Shown here in pieces: positions 52,493-64,000 of a stretch of 64,000 nt of DNA (its first letter is position 1; each line of letters starts with the position of its first letter). The stretch comes from Elmis aenea (taxonomy: Eukaryota > Arthropoda > Insecta > Coleoptera > Elmidae). The stretch is taken from positions 27,894,788 through 27,958,787 of the forward strand of contig OX393581.1 of the NCBI GenBank assembly GCA_947652605.1. The letters run 5' to 3'. The position numbers and the translations under genes were made by a program. The notes beneath the pieces are model-generated. The model searched no databases and had not been told where the DNA came from. It was given only the letters and a program-made list of their open reading frames with translations.

Positions 52493-54039
52493 TAAAAATT
52501 ACATATTTAAGCCAGTAGCCATTTTTAAAGTATTTTTCGCTTAAAATCTAAATAAGACGTTTATAATAAAGCAAAAGTGGGATCCATTTTTTTCAAGGCT
52601 TAAAAGTTATGTTTCTATTTAACTCTTCTAACGTGTAGTAAAGCAAAGGATATCCGGCCATTATTGTCTCTGAGCTACTCCTAGTTGCACTACTATTATT
52701 TAATGGACTATCCGGTTTTACCAGATAATATCTATTAATAAACTGGATTAAAAATTAGTAACGTTATGGAAAGAATAAGTTTTAATGTCACGAATTAAAT
52801 AAGTGCTTTGTGTTTTATGATAAATGTGCCTTAGATTTAGAAAACATTAAAAAAATTAAAAGAAATTTGATTTTAAAGTATATTTACTTGTTTATCAAAT
52901 AAATAAGTAAAAAGTTAACAAGAAGTAGTGTGCTGCAAAGTTTGTTTTTTTATCAAACAGCACTTAAAACAAAACAACGTTTCTAAGTTTTAAATCTAGT
53001 CATTATTTGTGTGTTTATCTTTTTTATAAAATTTAAATAAGTTAAGTTCTTTTTTGCAATTTTTTTTTTTATTTGTTAGTAAAGACAGTTTACTTTTACA
53101 TACAATATTTTAAATTTATAATCAGTAGTATGAAGAAAGTATTGCTTTCGTGTAAATTTTCGACTTTGGGTTTTGTCGTGCGTGCGAGCTTGAATATGTT
53201 TGTCAGATATTATAACTACGTCATTGTACATTTTTATATTTTTAAGACAGGGCATCAATAAAACTTTAGATGACAAGAGTTGTTAGAAGCATACAAAGCA
53301 CGAGTGGAACAGTTATTTCCACGAATGCGTAATTGATTCACAACTATACTATACTTTTTCTCCGATCACATAATATATACGATTTATCGGCTTTTTGGCT
53401 AATAGCAAACACGTTGTTAATTGTCAATGTTGACGTGAGTCTACTTTGATCGTTTCTGGAAAACCGTACTTTTTGCTTACCGTAAGGAGCCTCTTACTAT
53501 TACTATGCATGCAGGCTGTACAGTAACAGTCAATTACAGACGTGGTCGTAAAAAAAAGTTCGTTTAAAATCGCTTTGCATTAGTTCATTCCATAATAACT
53601 AATGAACAGGGCACTTTTTACATTATTCCAAATAACCAGATATTTCAATTACTTTTTCGTTTAGCACACGTTAGGATTCATAATAAATTTAAAAAAAAAT
53701 AATTGTATTTTAAAATTTTTAAAAGAAATCCAGTAATCACCTTAAAAAATTGTTTATGGTGTTTTTTAAATTACACAATGTTTAGTATTTTGTAATAAAA
53801 TGCCGTTTATAAATGTAAATTGTTTTCAAGAGAGTAAAGTTTTGTTTTTAATTTTATTCATGCTTTTTACGGACAGTATGATTATTTGTATGTCAAAACA
53901 CTTGCATAAAACGTCAAATTAACATACATTATTTATATAATTTTTATATATTGGATTAAGCGACATTTTAACCTTTTTTTACATACACTCACACACGCAC
54001 ACAATGTATGGCAAGTTTCATTTGAGGGTCGTACCAGCT
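52493..54039. other. AT-rich spacer
   Basis: No gene or repeat is supported. The overlapping 62- and 66-codon frames on opposite strands at 53073-53276 have no recognisable motif. Confidence 0.35.
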
Positions 54040-54047
54040 ACTCTATA

Positions 54048-54562
54048 CGGGTGTGGGTCATATTCCCGACAGCCAACTTCCCGACGGCTAATTATCTGAC
54101 AGACTAACTTTTTACCAGTCGCTTCTTAAAAGACTAACTGTATTATTTGGAACAAAGAAATTTTCGAACTGAATTTTATTTATTTTATCCATTACAAAAA
54201 TATACCTATGAGAGATGCGTACTATAGATATCAAAAAAAAATATGTTAAACTGGATTTTCTTTTATTTTTTTTACAAGACCATATGAGAGTTACATAACC
54301 TGATCTAACCTGACCTACCGTCTTGATCGTCTTTAATAACAACAACAAATTAGATAGTTCGCAAAACATAATTAACAATCTTTTACATTTACTACATTTT
54401 ATTTTTTCGGGATGATTGTCAGAAAGTTGGCTTGTCGGTAAGTTGGTTTTTGGGAAGTTAAACTGTCGGCAAGTTGGTCTGTCAGAAAGTTGACCGTCGG
54501 AAAGTTGATCGTTGGGAAGCTGATCGTCGGGAAGTTTGCTGTCGAAATTTTGTACGACACCC
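54048..54562. mobile_element. Foldback-type element with 15-bp minisatellite arm, ACTCTATA target duplication
   Basis: It begins CGGGTGTGGGTCATATTCCC and ends TTTGTACGACACCC, flanked by ACTCTATA (54040-54047, 54563-54570). The right arm holds about eight 15-bp units of the form GTCGGAAAGTTGATC; the left arm holds fewer units in inverse orientation (CCCGACAGCCAACTT). The minus frame reads the repeat as LPDDQLPNDQLSDGQLSD, a by-product of the 15-bp period. It resembles the 11840 element in plan but not in sequence. Confidence 0.82.
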
Positions 54563-54570
54563 ACTCTATA

Positions 54571-55364
54571 AAAATGATTGTCAATAGTATTTTTTGCATT
54601 AAAACTTCATATATATTATTGTTTCCGTTATTTTAGTATCATACTTAAGTATAATGCTATCATCAATCAAACAATTTCGCTTTCTTGATTGTTGTTAACA
54701 AAAACTTCTTTTGTTACTTATAACAATGTTTAGTATTATTTAACAAATAGCTAATGATTATAACTTTTATTCATAAAGAAAATATCCTTTTGAGTTAAAA
54801 AATGCACTTTCTAATACCTACAAATAACTTTAACAATATCGAAAGGAACCGTAACGTAAAAATCGATATAACTCAAATGCCACAAACACGAAACTTTTCT
54901 GTTGCTTACATATAAGTTTTGTCATAAAAACTTGTCCAATATAATATTTATTGATAAAATTCGCAACGAAAATATTTATAAAACATTTGGGTTTTATGAA
55001 TACCGTCTACAATATGTCACATTAATACTTTACTTATATGAAAGTAAAGGTTAATGTATTGGTAACATTTGACGATCTAACATTCACTGTGCCCAAATTA
55101 ACTAGCCTTAGATTTAGTTAACAATAAAATAAATACACAACATTTTTAACTCGAACATAATCCCAACAGTTTCGAAAGTAAATGAAAAGAAAACAATACA
55201 ACATTAATTATTTTCTTCAATAATTTGTTTTTGGAGTAAATTAAAGAAATTGAAATACAAGTAAGCTTCACTTTTTAATATCTCGTCAATTATTGTTACG
55301 CCATTTACTAGAATTACAATTTTATAAATTTTTCTTCCTAAATAAAAGTGTCTATCAGATTAAG
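54571..55364. other. AT-rich spacer
   Basis: No gene or paired repeat was recognised. Confidence 0.35.
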
Positions 55365-55370
55365 AAAGAC

Positions 55371-56135
55371 CAGCCACCCTTGAAACCAAACTCTAAAATG
55401 CGTCATTTTTCGATGGAGGTATTGTAAATAAAAAATCTTTAGAATATATTTAGCACCCCCTATGCTCCCCTGCTCCTGGTAATCGAAGACTTTTTTTGTT
55501 ATTATTTTGTTTTTTTCGCCCTTAACATCGAAAATTTGACAAAATTATTGCATGCGTAAAATAACATTTCTTAAGTTAAAAAAATTATTTGGGTTTAACA
55601 CATTGAACATTGAATTTTATCAAATGTAAAGGTCTCCACAGACCGACGCGGTGGCGGTGGCGGTAGCGGTGGCGGTCAGATGTAATCTTAGGAAACAAGT
55701 GGGACGCACGATCTCACTCACTCACTGAGGTTAAATCTGTGCGCCACCGCCACCGCCACCGCGTCGGTCTGTGGAGACCTACACTGTGTAAAAATTATAG
55801 TGTTGTGTTTAAGAAAATTTAGTTGTCGATGTTTAAAGTTTCATAAGTTTGACCAAGCATAAGAAACGCCTTGTATATGATTTTTTAAATGTAGCTTGTG
55901 CAAAGTATTCATTAATTTATAGCAAATATAAATTTCAAACGAATTTCTTCTGCCTTTTAAAAGTTTTTAAGTAAATGTTTTTCGAACGTTGAGGACGAAG
56001 AAAAAAATAAAAACGAAAAACGATTATTTCGATTACCAGGAGCACAGGGGTGCTAAATATACTCTAAAGATATTTTTTTATTGTACCTACATAGAAAACT
56101 AGGTCATTTACAGGTTGGTTTTGAGGGTCGCTGGC
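55371..56135. mobile_element. Inverted-repeat element, interrupted by a GGTGGC hairpin
   Basis: The left arm has GACCAGCCACCCTTGAAACC, TATATTTAGCACCCCCTATG and CTCCTGGTAATCGAA; the right arm is its mirror (TTCGATTACCAGGAGCAC, GGTGCTAAATATACTC, GAGGGTCGCTGGCC). The arms are about 130 bp. Borders are approximate and no target duplication was identified. The centre holds the 55630-55780 hairpin. Confidence 0.65.
55630..55780. mobile_element. Hairpin MITE with (GGTGGC)n arms
   Basis: AGGTCTCCACAGACCGACGC and its exact complement form the outer arms; the inner arms are GGTGGC/GCCACC trinucleotide-type repeats. The loop (about 55676-55740) is unique. The outer 28 bp are perfect inverted repeats. 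No target duplication is certain. Confidence 0.85.
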
Positions 56136-56354
56136 CTATCTATTTTTTCTCTTAGACCCCTAATTGTACTAGATTGTAAAAAAATTTACTCAAACCAAAA
56201 TTGCAGAAAATCGGTATTAAATAAAAATTTATTGTTTATCTAGAAAACACTACTTCTCCTTAAATCTATGTTGCCAATAATAAGTTAAGTAACTTTAAGC
56301 AGGTAGGTACTTACTTACCAGTTTACTTATTGTTCATTAAGATTAGACTGTATA

Positions 56355-56954
56355 GGGGAAGGTCGGGTTATATCGGACGATTAAGCTTTCACTATCTGTG
56401 AATTTGTTAAAGGCTCAATTTGACCATACTACTCATCAAAGCATACTTAGATATGTTGTACAAACACCCATAAAAGCAATTACCCCTAGGGGTAAATTTT
56501 TTACCATTATTAGGCAATCGAAAAAGACCTTACTTTTTGCCCATTCAAAAAGTTGGAGGATTATATCGGACGTGATTTAATGTTTAGAAAATTACATATT
56601 TTTGGTTATCCAAACAAGTTTTTATTACTGTCCAGGCCTGATCAGATTTAAGCGTAATACATTAAAAGAATTATTTCTTGTTGCTACCAATACACTTAGA
56701 AAGTGATTGTACTTATACGTTTAAGCAGAATCAGCACTCCAAACTTAGCATCGTCCACGAAAAAACACTCTCTAAACAGAAAAAACTCTATTGCTTTGAC
56801 ACACGGAAACGACGCATTCTAATGTAGTGTGCGTTTTCCTTCTACTAGTTGCTGTCAACAGCCAATATCGCGATAGGTGTCTCTGTGCATGGCAAGTGCC
56901 CGAAAAATCACTTGTCCGATATTACCCGCTGTCCGATATTACCCGACTTTCCCC
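56355..56954. mobile_element. Tigger/pogo-like MITE, TA duplication
   Basis: The ends GGGGAAGGTCGGGTTATATC and, in reverse, GGGGAAAGTCGGGTAATATC lie beside TA. The word TATATCGGACG / GTCCGATATTACCCG recurs four times subterminally. The internal 60-codon frame (56398-56580) overlaps these repeats and is not a recognisable protein. Confidence 0.75.
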
Positions 56955-56956
56955 TA

Positions 56957-58205
56957 TGTGTATAAGAAATTATGAATCATAATAATGTCATAAAATCTTG
57001 AAAACATAAATTGTAATAAGATTTTTGGGGTAATTTTACAGTACGCAATTAAAAAAAAGTAATTTTCCTCACAACCTACGATTTTTAAAAATTTTGAGTA
57101 GGTTGTAATATTTTAAACTTTTTTTCCATTATTTTATTAGCATGCACTTGGTGACATTTTGAAAGACAAAATTCTTACGGACATCTTGTTGTTGTGACCT
57201 CTTATAACACCTACGTGAATGGCCACAGTCATTTGGTGACCATATCAGCTGGTTTTAAATATTATCAGCAAATAGCATCCGTTCCTTTTTTAATTATGGT
57301 CTATTTTTCAAACATTTTATGTTAATAATTTACTCGCTGATGTTAAACTTGTTACTCAAACCGTAAGTCAATATATACGTTTGCAACATGCGTCCTGAAC
57401 GAACCTATTTACTTTAGGTTTACTATTACAGAAAAGGGTCAAGTTCTTAAATAAATTGAAAGTAAACTGCTCGATGTGAGTGATGGATGTATTTTTAGAT
57501 ATATCAAGCGTTCCCTAATAGCAAGAGGTAACATTCGTGAAACAAACACTGTTGGAATTTATGCTTTTACCAAGTAATGCAGAACGAAATAGTGCTTTCT
57601 TTATAAATGTACATATAAAACGAATTCATTGTTTTGAACATAATGCAAGTGTATGCTTTTAGAAATAGTAAGCAGAAATACTTACTTACGGCAATGTATT
57701 TTGTCAGGATAAATTGTCCTTTTACCGAGAGATGACTCGAATTGCTCGTCTTAGGGTTTTTATTTTCTCGAAACCAATGTCACAAAACAAACTTGAATTA
57801 AAGGTCAAAATGTTGTTTATTTCAGAAACTCACATGTTTTTTGGAGACTGTCCATTGCTTTCTAACCTAACATGAAGTAAAATTGTAAGAAATGCACGAC
57901 ATTTGGTAATAAGAAACTTAGAGCCAACTTATATTTGACTGAAAAAGTAAAAACCCTGACAAACAAAAAACACATAATTCCATTTGAGTTGGTGCCACTT
58001 TTCACAACTAAAACAAAACAGTCTTCAAAATACTTGCTTTGTTTGTTGTTTACGATTTATTTTTTACTCCTAAAATGATTATTACGTAATAACTTTAAAA
58101 TACATAATGTCATACTTTATTTTTCGTGTTGGCTGTACATTTTCTAAAGTTTTGAATATAATGAAGTAACAATCAACAGTAAATAAATGGAAAATAAAAA
58201 TTTAA
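56957..58205. other. AT-rich spacer
   Basis: No gene. AGTCATTTGGTGACCATATC near 57227 echoes AGTCATTTGGTGGCCACATC just left of PIF copy 1, so a short old repeat is shared. Confidence 0.35.
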
Positions 58206-58209
58206 GATT

Positions 58210-58795
58210 ACCAGGCGTCCAGTTTTTACGGGACATTTCTCGTTTTTCTATACTTGTTCCGTTGTCCCGACAAAGGTAGTCCTGTTATTTACGTCACTAT
58301 CAGTATATTTCGGGCGATTTCGTTTGACGGTTTAAGTGACTTCGTGTGTCTTCGTGAAATCAGCTGCGACAACTAAACGAAAACAACCACACCTCTATAA
58401 CCTCACCAACTATAACCTCTAACCGTTTTACGAAACTGCTAAGGTTTTTGTTCGTGCTTCAACACCAAGTACGTTTACAATTTTTATTGTTTTAGTATAC
58501 TCTCGCAAATATACTTATATACTCTCGCACAATAAACGCCGTTTTATATGATCACCAATTTAAAACGGTAAATCGACTGCATTTTAATCGTATATTAAAA
58601 TCATTCTTTCGGATATTAGAGTTATACGAATTTAAATTAAATTTCAGTTTCACTGATATTGAACATTTAGAGACCTACCCAATGTGGACAAGTAACAAGT
58701 TTCCAAAATAAAAGTTAAGCAAGAGAAAAAATCTACAAAAAATAATTCTGCCCCGTTTTGATATTTCAACTTATGGTCCACCCATCAAAATTATA
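58210..58795. mobile_element. Repeat copy 2 of the hAT-like TATGGTCACC family
   Basis: The left end ACCAGGCGTCCAGTTTTTAC and a right end CAACTTATGGTCCACCC resemble hAT termini of the AGGGTGACCA type. Inner blocks (TTCGTTTGACGGTTTAAGTG, TTCGTGTGTCTTCGTGAAAT) match 6850-7534, without the 196-bp MITE found there. Confidence 0.55.
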
Positions 58796-58929
58796 TAACA
58801 GTATTTTCTTGAAATTACAACTAGATCTGATTAGAGAGAAGAAGAAAAATTGTAACATGATACCTGGCTTCAATAATTTTAATTTTATTGAATGTTATGT
58901 CATTAATTTTTTATATGATTAAGATGGAA

Positions 58930-59450
58930 CAAACACTGACATACCATTTATTGAAATTTGTAATACTTTAAAAGGGCCAATTTATCATGATTTTAACATA
59001 AGTAAAACAAATCGATTTTAAAGTATTTTAGTCTTGAGGTGTACAACGTCAGTGTTTGGGTTTTACCAATCGACAAACGATATGTTGATAAATTAAGTAG
59101 GACACACTACTAGTACAATATGTACTAAGAACGACAAGGACATACGTACAATTAACAAAGAGGGCCATACGGACCAAAATCTTAAGACAATCGAGCTCAG
59201 ATAGTTAAGAACCAACCACCGGAAAATTTACCTACTACAAGTAAAAAATTTAAAAATTTGATGTTGAAGTTGCGTTGTTACTTGTTTCTTCCTATGCAAT
59301 AACTGCATTAGACCCGTGTGCTACGTAAAACAGCGTTTGAGGAGCTAGCAACCTTAAAAAGACGATTACAAGCCACAATCAAAAATAATAAACATAAAGT
59401 AATATGTACCTATTCTTTCTCAACAGTGCGAGCTAATGTAAAGGTTGGTT
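58930..59450 (-). repeat. Repeat family R plus foldback core, diverged copy 2
   Basis: In reverse complement it contains CCAAACACTGACGTTGTACA, then a GGTTGGTTCTTAACTA block as in 23930-24300, then the module AAACGCTGTTTTACGTAG found in the 11840 foldback core. The order matches 61570-62035. Confidence 0.5.
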
Positions 59451-59530
59451 CGTCACAATAATAAAGTTAAAAGTAACTTTTACTGAAGGTTGGTTCGTCA
59501 CAATAATAAAGTTAAAAGTGACTTTTACTG
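59441..59530. repeat. Tandem duplication, 2 x 45 bp
   Basis: AAGGTTGGTTCGTCACAATA and the rest of the 45-bp unit occur twice head to tail, differing at one base (AAGTAACTT versus AAGTGACTT), indicating a recent duplication. Confidence 0.9.
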
Positions 59531-59701
59531 ATTACAGCTAAAGAAAGTTAATAAGAGATATAAAAACAGATAATACCAATCGACCATATAAATTACTTGT
59601 AGTTCTGTCTATACAGGTCTCAAAATGTTATGGATGCAAAGTAATTTAATGTACCTACATATTGACGTAGATTAAAATATACATTTTATAATACTTGGTA
59701 G

Positions 59702-60824
59702 CAGGGACTGAGAACCGAACGAAAACGAAAACGTTAAACGAAATTAACCGAAATTTTTTTAAGAACGAAAACGAAACAGAAAACGAAATTACTATTTTTC
59801 GTTCAAGAACGAAAACGAAATAAATATTTTCCAAAACCGGTTTTAAACGGTTTTGTCGCTATTTCAATTTTATTTGTTAAACACAAACGCGAATTTACCT
59901 TCTGTGCTGGGGAGACTCCACGATGCAGTAAAAAATCTCACTTGAAATAAGTGAGCTTCACTTTTCTCCAATATTTGTATTAACAACTTTATTGTTTATA
60001 CTTGCAATTTCGTGTAACATAATTAACGGTACAGATATTCTCTATTTCTAATTTGTTTTTTAGATCATCAATATAGAATATACACTTGATTGGATATTAT
60101 ATTATCAATGTGTATGTTTTATTTGCGTTTAGACATAAAAATAGGAAAATTTATTCTTACTTTGAAAAGGACTAATGTAAAAGAAGATTTATTAGAAGAT
60201 GTGTTGCTAGTAAGATTTAACGGAATGTGAAAATGTATATTGTATAGTATGTACAAACTATAAAGTTAAAGTATATTTCAAGTTAATATAAGTTTTTTTT
60301 TAAATATCTTTTTTATTTATAACATTCAGTAAATTATCCACTTGAATTCATTCTTTTGTCATTTTAAATAATTACAGCACGATCTTATTTAATTCAAATG
60401 CATAGATTTTTAGTACTAAAACAAATTTAAAACAGCACTTGCTATATTTTCATATTTTTAGATAAAGATCGTAAGTCTAATTTAACCTAATCACGTTGTG
60501 TTTTTGCACCTTAATAAAATGGTTAAATGTTAATGTGTCAGTCCAAAATATGCTGTCCGTGAGCATCAAACCGCATCGTCATCGTTTATATTTTAGTTGA
60601 GACCCAAATATTTTTATCGTATTTATAGAGGGTTGTGGTGACTAGAAAAACATTGATTTTTTAACGACAAAAAAAATATTGTAAAACCGGTTTTAACCGT
60701 TATTATTTCGGTTCACGAAAACAAAAAAAGAATTTTTTCGGTTAGAACGAAAAGAACGAAAACGATATATTTCGTTTTCGTTCCGAACAGAAACGAACGG
60801 AATTTTTTTCGTTTTTAGTCCCTG
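59702..60824. mobile_element. hAT element, CTTGGTAG/CTTAGTAG target duplication
   Basis: The ends CAGGGACTGAGAACCGAACG and CGTTTTTAGTCCCTG; subterminal AACGAAAACGAAA arrays on the left and TTCGTTTTCGTTCC on the right. Flanking octamers differ at one position. No transposase is recognisable in the AT-rich interior. Confidence 0.85.
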
Positions 60825-60832
60825 CTTAGTAG

Positions 60833-61569
60833 TAAGTATATATTTTTAGAATTTAAAAAGTTTTTTATGATACATTCAGTGCAGCCAGAGTTAGACATAA
60901 AACATTAATAAACCACTAACCACCTAAAGCTTTCAGGCGCTTGGCGACGATAAAAACAACAAAGCATCGTGTGACATTGCAGCATATAATCAGCTTTTGT
61001 TTTATAAGTCAGTTTTTTTAATATTATAAACATTTAAATATTTTAAAACTACGCAATTAATAAGCAGCTATTTTCTGTAAAATTTCCAGGATGGTTGCTC
61101 GGTGTTTTAAACTCGTTAAAGTTGCTAGGTGTTGGCTTAATATATTTAGATTGGGGCTGTTTTTTGTTCCACACGATGGAGCGAAACAGTAGATTGTAAC
61201 TGTACATGTGTTACCGTGGAAATTCATGTGTGCATCTGGCTACATTGGTTTTGTAGATATTTGATTTCGGCCCGACATAAAAAAGGGGTTTTGTGAAACA
61301 GATACAAGTTGTATGTAGTAGCGTACTTGAGAATTTTAACACTTCAAGCAAATTTTTAGTGTGTCTGGGCTTCGTATGAGTTTAGTAAATGCTTGCTGAG
61401 GTTTAAATATTTGATACTCTTTGCTAATTTGAGTTTAATTGAGGTGTTATTATTTTGCTAACAAAATCTAAAATATTTTATTTACCATATTTATTAATAA
61501 AAAATTAGTTTTATGTAAACATTGATTTAAATAGTAACTGTGTGTGTGCTAATTAACACTCGTGATTGC
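60833..61569. other. AT-rich spacer
   Basis: No gene or paired repeat was recognised. Confidence 0.35.
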
Positions 61570-62035
61570 CTTTGTGAGGTGGTCAAACCCCGAAACGTTG
61601 TTTTACGTAATACACAGGTCTAGAGCAATTATCAAACGGTAAGAAACAAACAAAAACAACATTTTCAACAAAAACCTCCTTTATTTTTCTACAGCTGTAC
61701 ATTTTTTAGTGGTTGTTATTTAACTACCCATAGGCGACTGTCCCCAGATTTTGGTCTCTGTTGTTATTCTTTTTTATAGAAGTTATATCCTTGTCATTTT
61801 TTTTATACGAGATCATATTCTACGAGTATTGTGTCCCATTTATGATATACAAATTTTTTAACAAATCATTTGTTGATAGACAAAATCCAAACACTGACGT
61901 TGTACTCCAAGTTAGGACCGTGATATATCCTCACAAATTGCAAGTGTTGCATGTTTTGGTAAATAATGCGTCAGTATATGTTCCATGTGGTTCATTTAAA
62001 AATAAATGAAATAACACTGAAAAAATAATTGATGC
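61570..62035 (+). repeat. Repeat family R plus foldback core, copy 3
   Basis: It begins GAGGTGGTCAAACCCCGAAA, CGTTGTTTTACGTAATACAC and AGGTCTAGAGCAATTAT (the core of the 11840 foldback), then continues with GCGACTGTCCCCAGATTTTG, CAAACACTGACGTTGTACTC and a terminal TTTAAAAATAAATGAAATAA as in 23930-24300. The 82-codon open frame (61761-62009) runs through the repeat and is not conserved. Confidence 0.55.
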
Positions 62036-64000
62036 CAGGTAGGGCGTCACCAAACCCATGACATTTTTGTAATTATTTTAAGTGTCGTGTACTTTTATCA
62101 TTAATAGGTAAATTTGTACCTGCTCATTCTTATTTGACTTTGTACTGCATTTAAGTATTGGACAGTTAGTTATTTTATTAAAATCTCTATAAAGAACAAA
62201 AATTACCAATCCCAACCCAAAATTTAATACTCTTGATTTAATCCTCTATCAAAACATTTACAAATGTACAGGATATTTCCTTTAAAATTATAAATTTTGG
62301 GTCCGGTTTCAGTAAAACCTATGATAATTACCATACCTATACGAAATTTCATTTTGACATTTTCAACAGCATACTACATTTTTGCCTATATCCTAAGTTT
62401 TGTCCAGCATTCTATATATTGATGAATTCATGAGTAAATAAGATGAAATCATTCAAGTTTTGATAATAATTTAAAAACATTTGTTTTCTTCCTCCGTATC
62501 TACCCAACTTATGAATTAAATTATTAGTAAGTATATTTACCACAAGTTGCGCAAAATTATTTTAAAATTATTTATTTATACTGTTGTTTTATCTATCGTA
62601 ATAAAAATTATATTAATGTTTGTCAACTTTACAGTTTTCTCGTGGTTTTGTCCAAAAATTGAGGTAGGTACGTCACTTTACCAGCACCATTTTTTTCAAT
62701 CGAAATAAAGCAAATGCCATAATTTTGTGCTATTTTTTGCCGTGAAAATAAAATTTTGTGTTCACTCCAGAAAAAAGTTAGGTATACAATTTTCACCCGG
62801 TACTGTCAAGGTAAGCACCACCTGCTCTGAATTAAAATTTGCTTTTGCCACAATTTTGTGCTATGAGTAAATCTTTATAAGATTTGTTTTTACAATTAAA
62901 CAGCGCAGAGGTTGTTTACGATATCATCTCACGAAGTATCTAAATTGCAAGTAGTCCGAAATCGTTAAATACTCATGAGAGTTCGTTATGAAAGTGGAAA
63001 GGCCACTTGGTCTAATAATAATCCCGACTTTGATATATCTGTAGTAAAAGGTAGTAAACTGGCAAATATGGGCTGAACAACTATTACGTGGTGCTTGGTT
63101 TTAGTCCTATGAGGGCCCTATCGTTCTTTTAACCGGAGGCCCATTAACAGTGCGGTTACCCTCGACGCCAACTTTCTCTTTTGATTGCTTTGTTTCTTCT
63201 TTCCCTTGGTTAGTACATCGTTAAGATTTGTTCTTAGAAACTTAAGGAGTTTTCTTGTGAGCAGAGCTGTTGTGGCAGTAATAAAGGATACTTTATAAAC
63301 TTTCGGGGTGTATTTTAGACGGCTGTTTCTCGTAATTTATAGACTTTTATTTTATTTATGTTTTTTGCTTTAATTTATAGCGTTTGTTTGGCATATCTTA
63401 CAGTCAAGATCGAGTTCTATATTTTAATTATTACAATGATACACAATATATTTGTCACATCTTTGAAACCTAACTTGAATGTTCTTTACTGCTGAAAACA
63501 AACATTTAAAAAAATTATTATTACAATTGACTCTAAAAACAAAATGCTTTTATTTATGTTGATATCAACCCCTTTATTAAACTTCTCTTGTTTATTATTG
63601 TCTATTAGTATTGTGCATTATATAACTTAAAACAGTTTTCTATTATCCGCTTAGATAAAGCTATCTGCATATTCGACATTGCATGGCATCGCTTTTCTAT
63701 AGATATGAAATGCAGCTGTCCATTTATTTACAACACTTTATTGTGTTTGGAAGCTCAGCCATGCGCTAGCAATACATTGTATTTTAAAAATGTAATGTTT
63801 TTAACATGTCCATTTTTGTATTGATTCGTTATGCATTAAATAAGTTTACATATTGTAGTAGTGTTTTTATAGATTTTAAACAACATTAAAATAATTTCTA
63901 AAGGTAAGTAAAACACGAACATAACCTAACTAGTTTAAAAGTCTAATTTAATTAATTTACAAGGTGAACCACTTAATTTGAATCTTAATGCAAAAAGGAA
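62036..64000. other. AT-rich spacer to window end
   Basis: No gene is supported. A GC-richer patch at about 63085-63260 (GAGGGCCCTATCGTTC, AACCGGAGGCCCATTAACAG) has no long open frame. An acceptor-like GTTTTTATAG and a donor AAAGGTAAGTA bracket 31 bp near 63872-63902; this is too short to judge. Confidence 0.35.

Noticed and set aside
54112..54564. 150-codon minus frame with LPDDQLPNDQ-type pentapeptide repeats
   Set aside because: The repeat follows from the 15-bp minisatellite; the rest of the frame is AT-rich run-on and the whole lies inside a foldback element with its own target duplication.
57690..57760. Possible minus exon ending at TTGCC|GTAAGTAAGTA
   Set aside because: The donor is strong, but no convincing acceptor or branch site lies upstream and the open part is only about 25 codons.

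Overview
The window looks like AT-rich nuclear DNA of an insect, most likely a beetle. It has long gene-poor stretches and a dense load of DNA transposons: hAT, IS630/Tc1-mariner, pogo/Tigger-like, PIF/Harbinger-like, piggyBac-like and foldback elements. It also has degraded non-LTR retrotransposon pieces, a Ty3/gypsy-type LTR element with a tRNA-Pro-like primer site, and a short interstitial tract of the arthropod telomere motif TTAGG. No bacterial or organellar features, tRNA, rRNA or CRISPR array were recognised. The organism call is inference from composition and repeat families.

No complete host gene is visible. Three short segments have the form of spliced exons of unidentified genes: 18306-18410 (minus, the best supported), 25026-25075 (plus) and 1964-2160 (plus). 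The window is therefore probably intronic and intergenic DNA of genes with very long introns.

Layout. 0-10 kb: start of a hAT transposase (cut by the window edge), a MITE, a decayed mariner transposase, a hAT element with perfect 8-bp target duplication (3775-4704), smaller hAT and foldback repeats, a LINE 3' relic, two GC-rich hairpins, and a hAT with a transposase C-terminal relic. 11.4-14.3 kb: a half element, a foldback element with minisatellite arms, and two inverted-repeat elements. 16-20.7 kb: PIF-like copy 1, the best candidate exon, and a 1.5-kb mariner-like element with about 500-bp terminal repeats. 23-31 kb: hAT relics, the micro-exon candidate, a pogo-like element whose empty site is preserved at 30.1 kb, and a triple nest at 29.2-30.6 kb. 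33.3-36.4 kb: a LINE fragment with its own target duplication, interrupted by a compact LTR element with identical LTRs and by a hAT MITE. 38-48.5 kb: TIR elements, PIF copies 2 and 3, a 1.57-kb foldback element with another foldback inserted at its dyad centre, and a deleted piggyBac. 50-62 kb: an IS630-type transposase relic, a clean 240-bp hairpin MITE, a third minisatellite-armed foldback, a Tigger-like MITE, and further hAT elements.

There is no operon-like cooperation here. The content is a record of successive insertions, many of which can be read to the base because target-site duplications survive. The most unusual items are the three minisatellite-armed foldbacks, the foldback-in-foldback insertion at the symmetry centre, and the recent gag-integrase deletion derivative of an LTR element.
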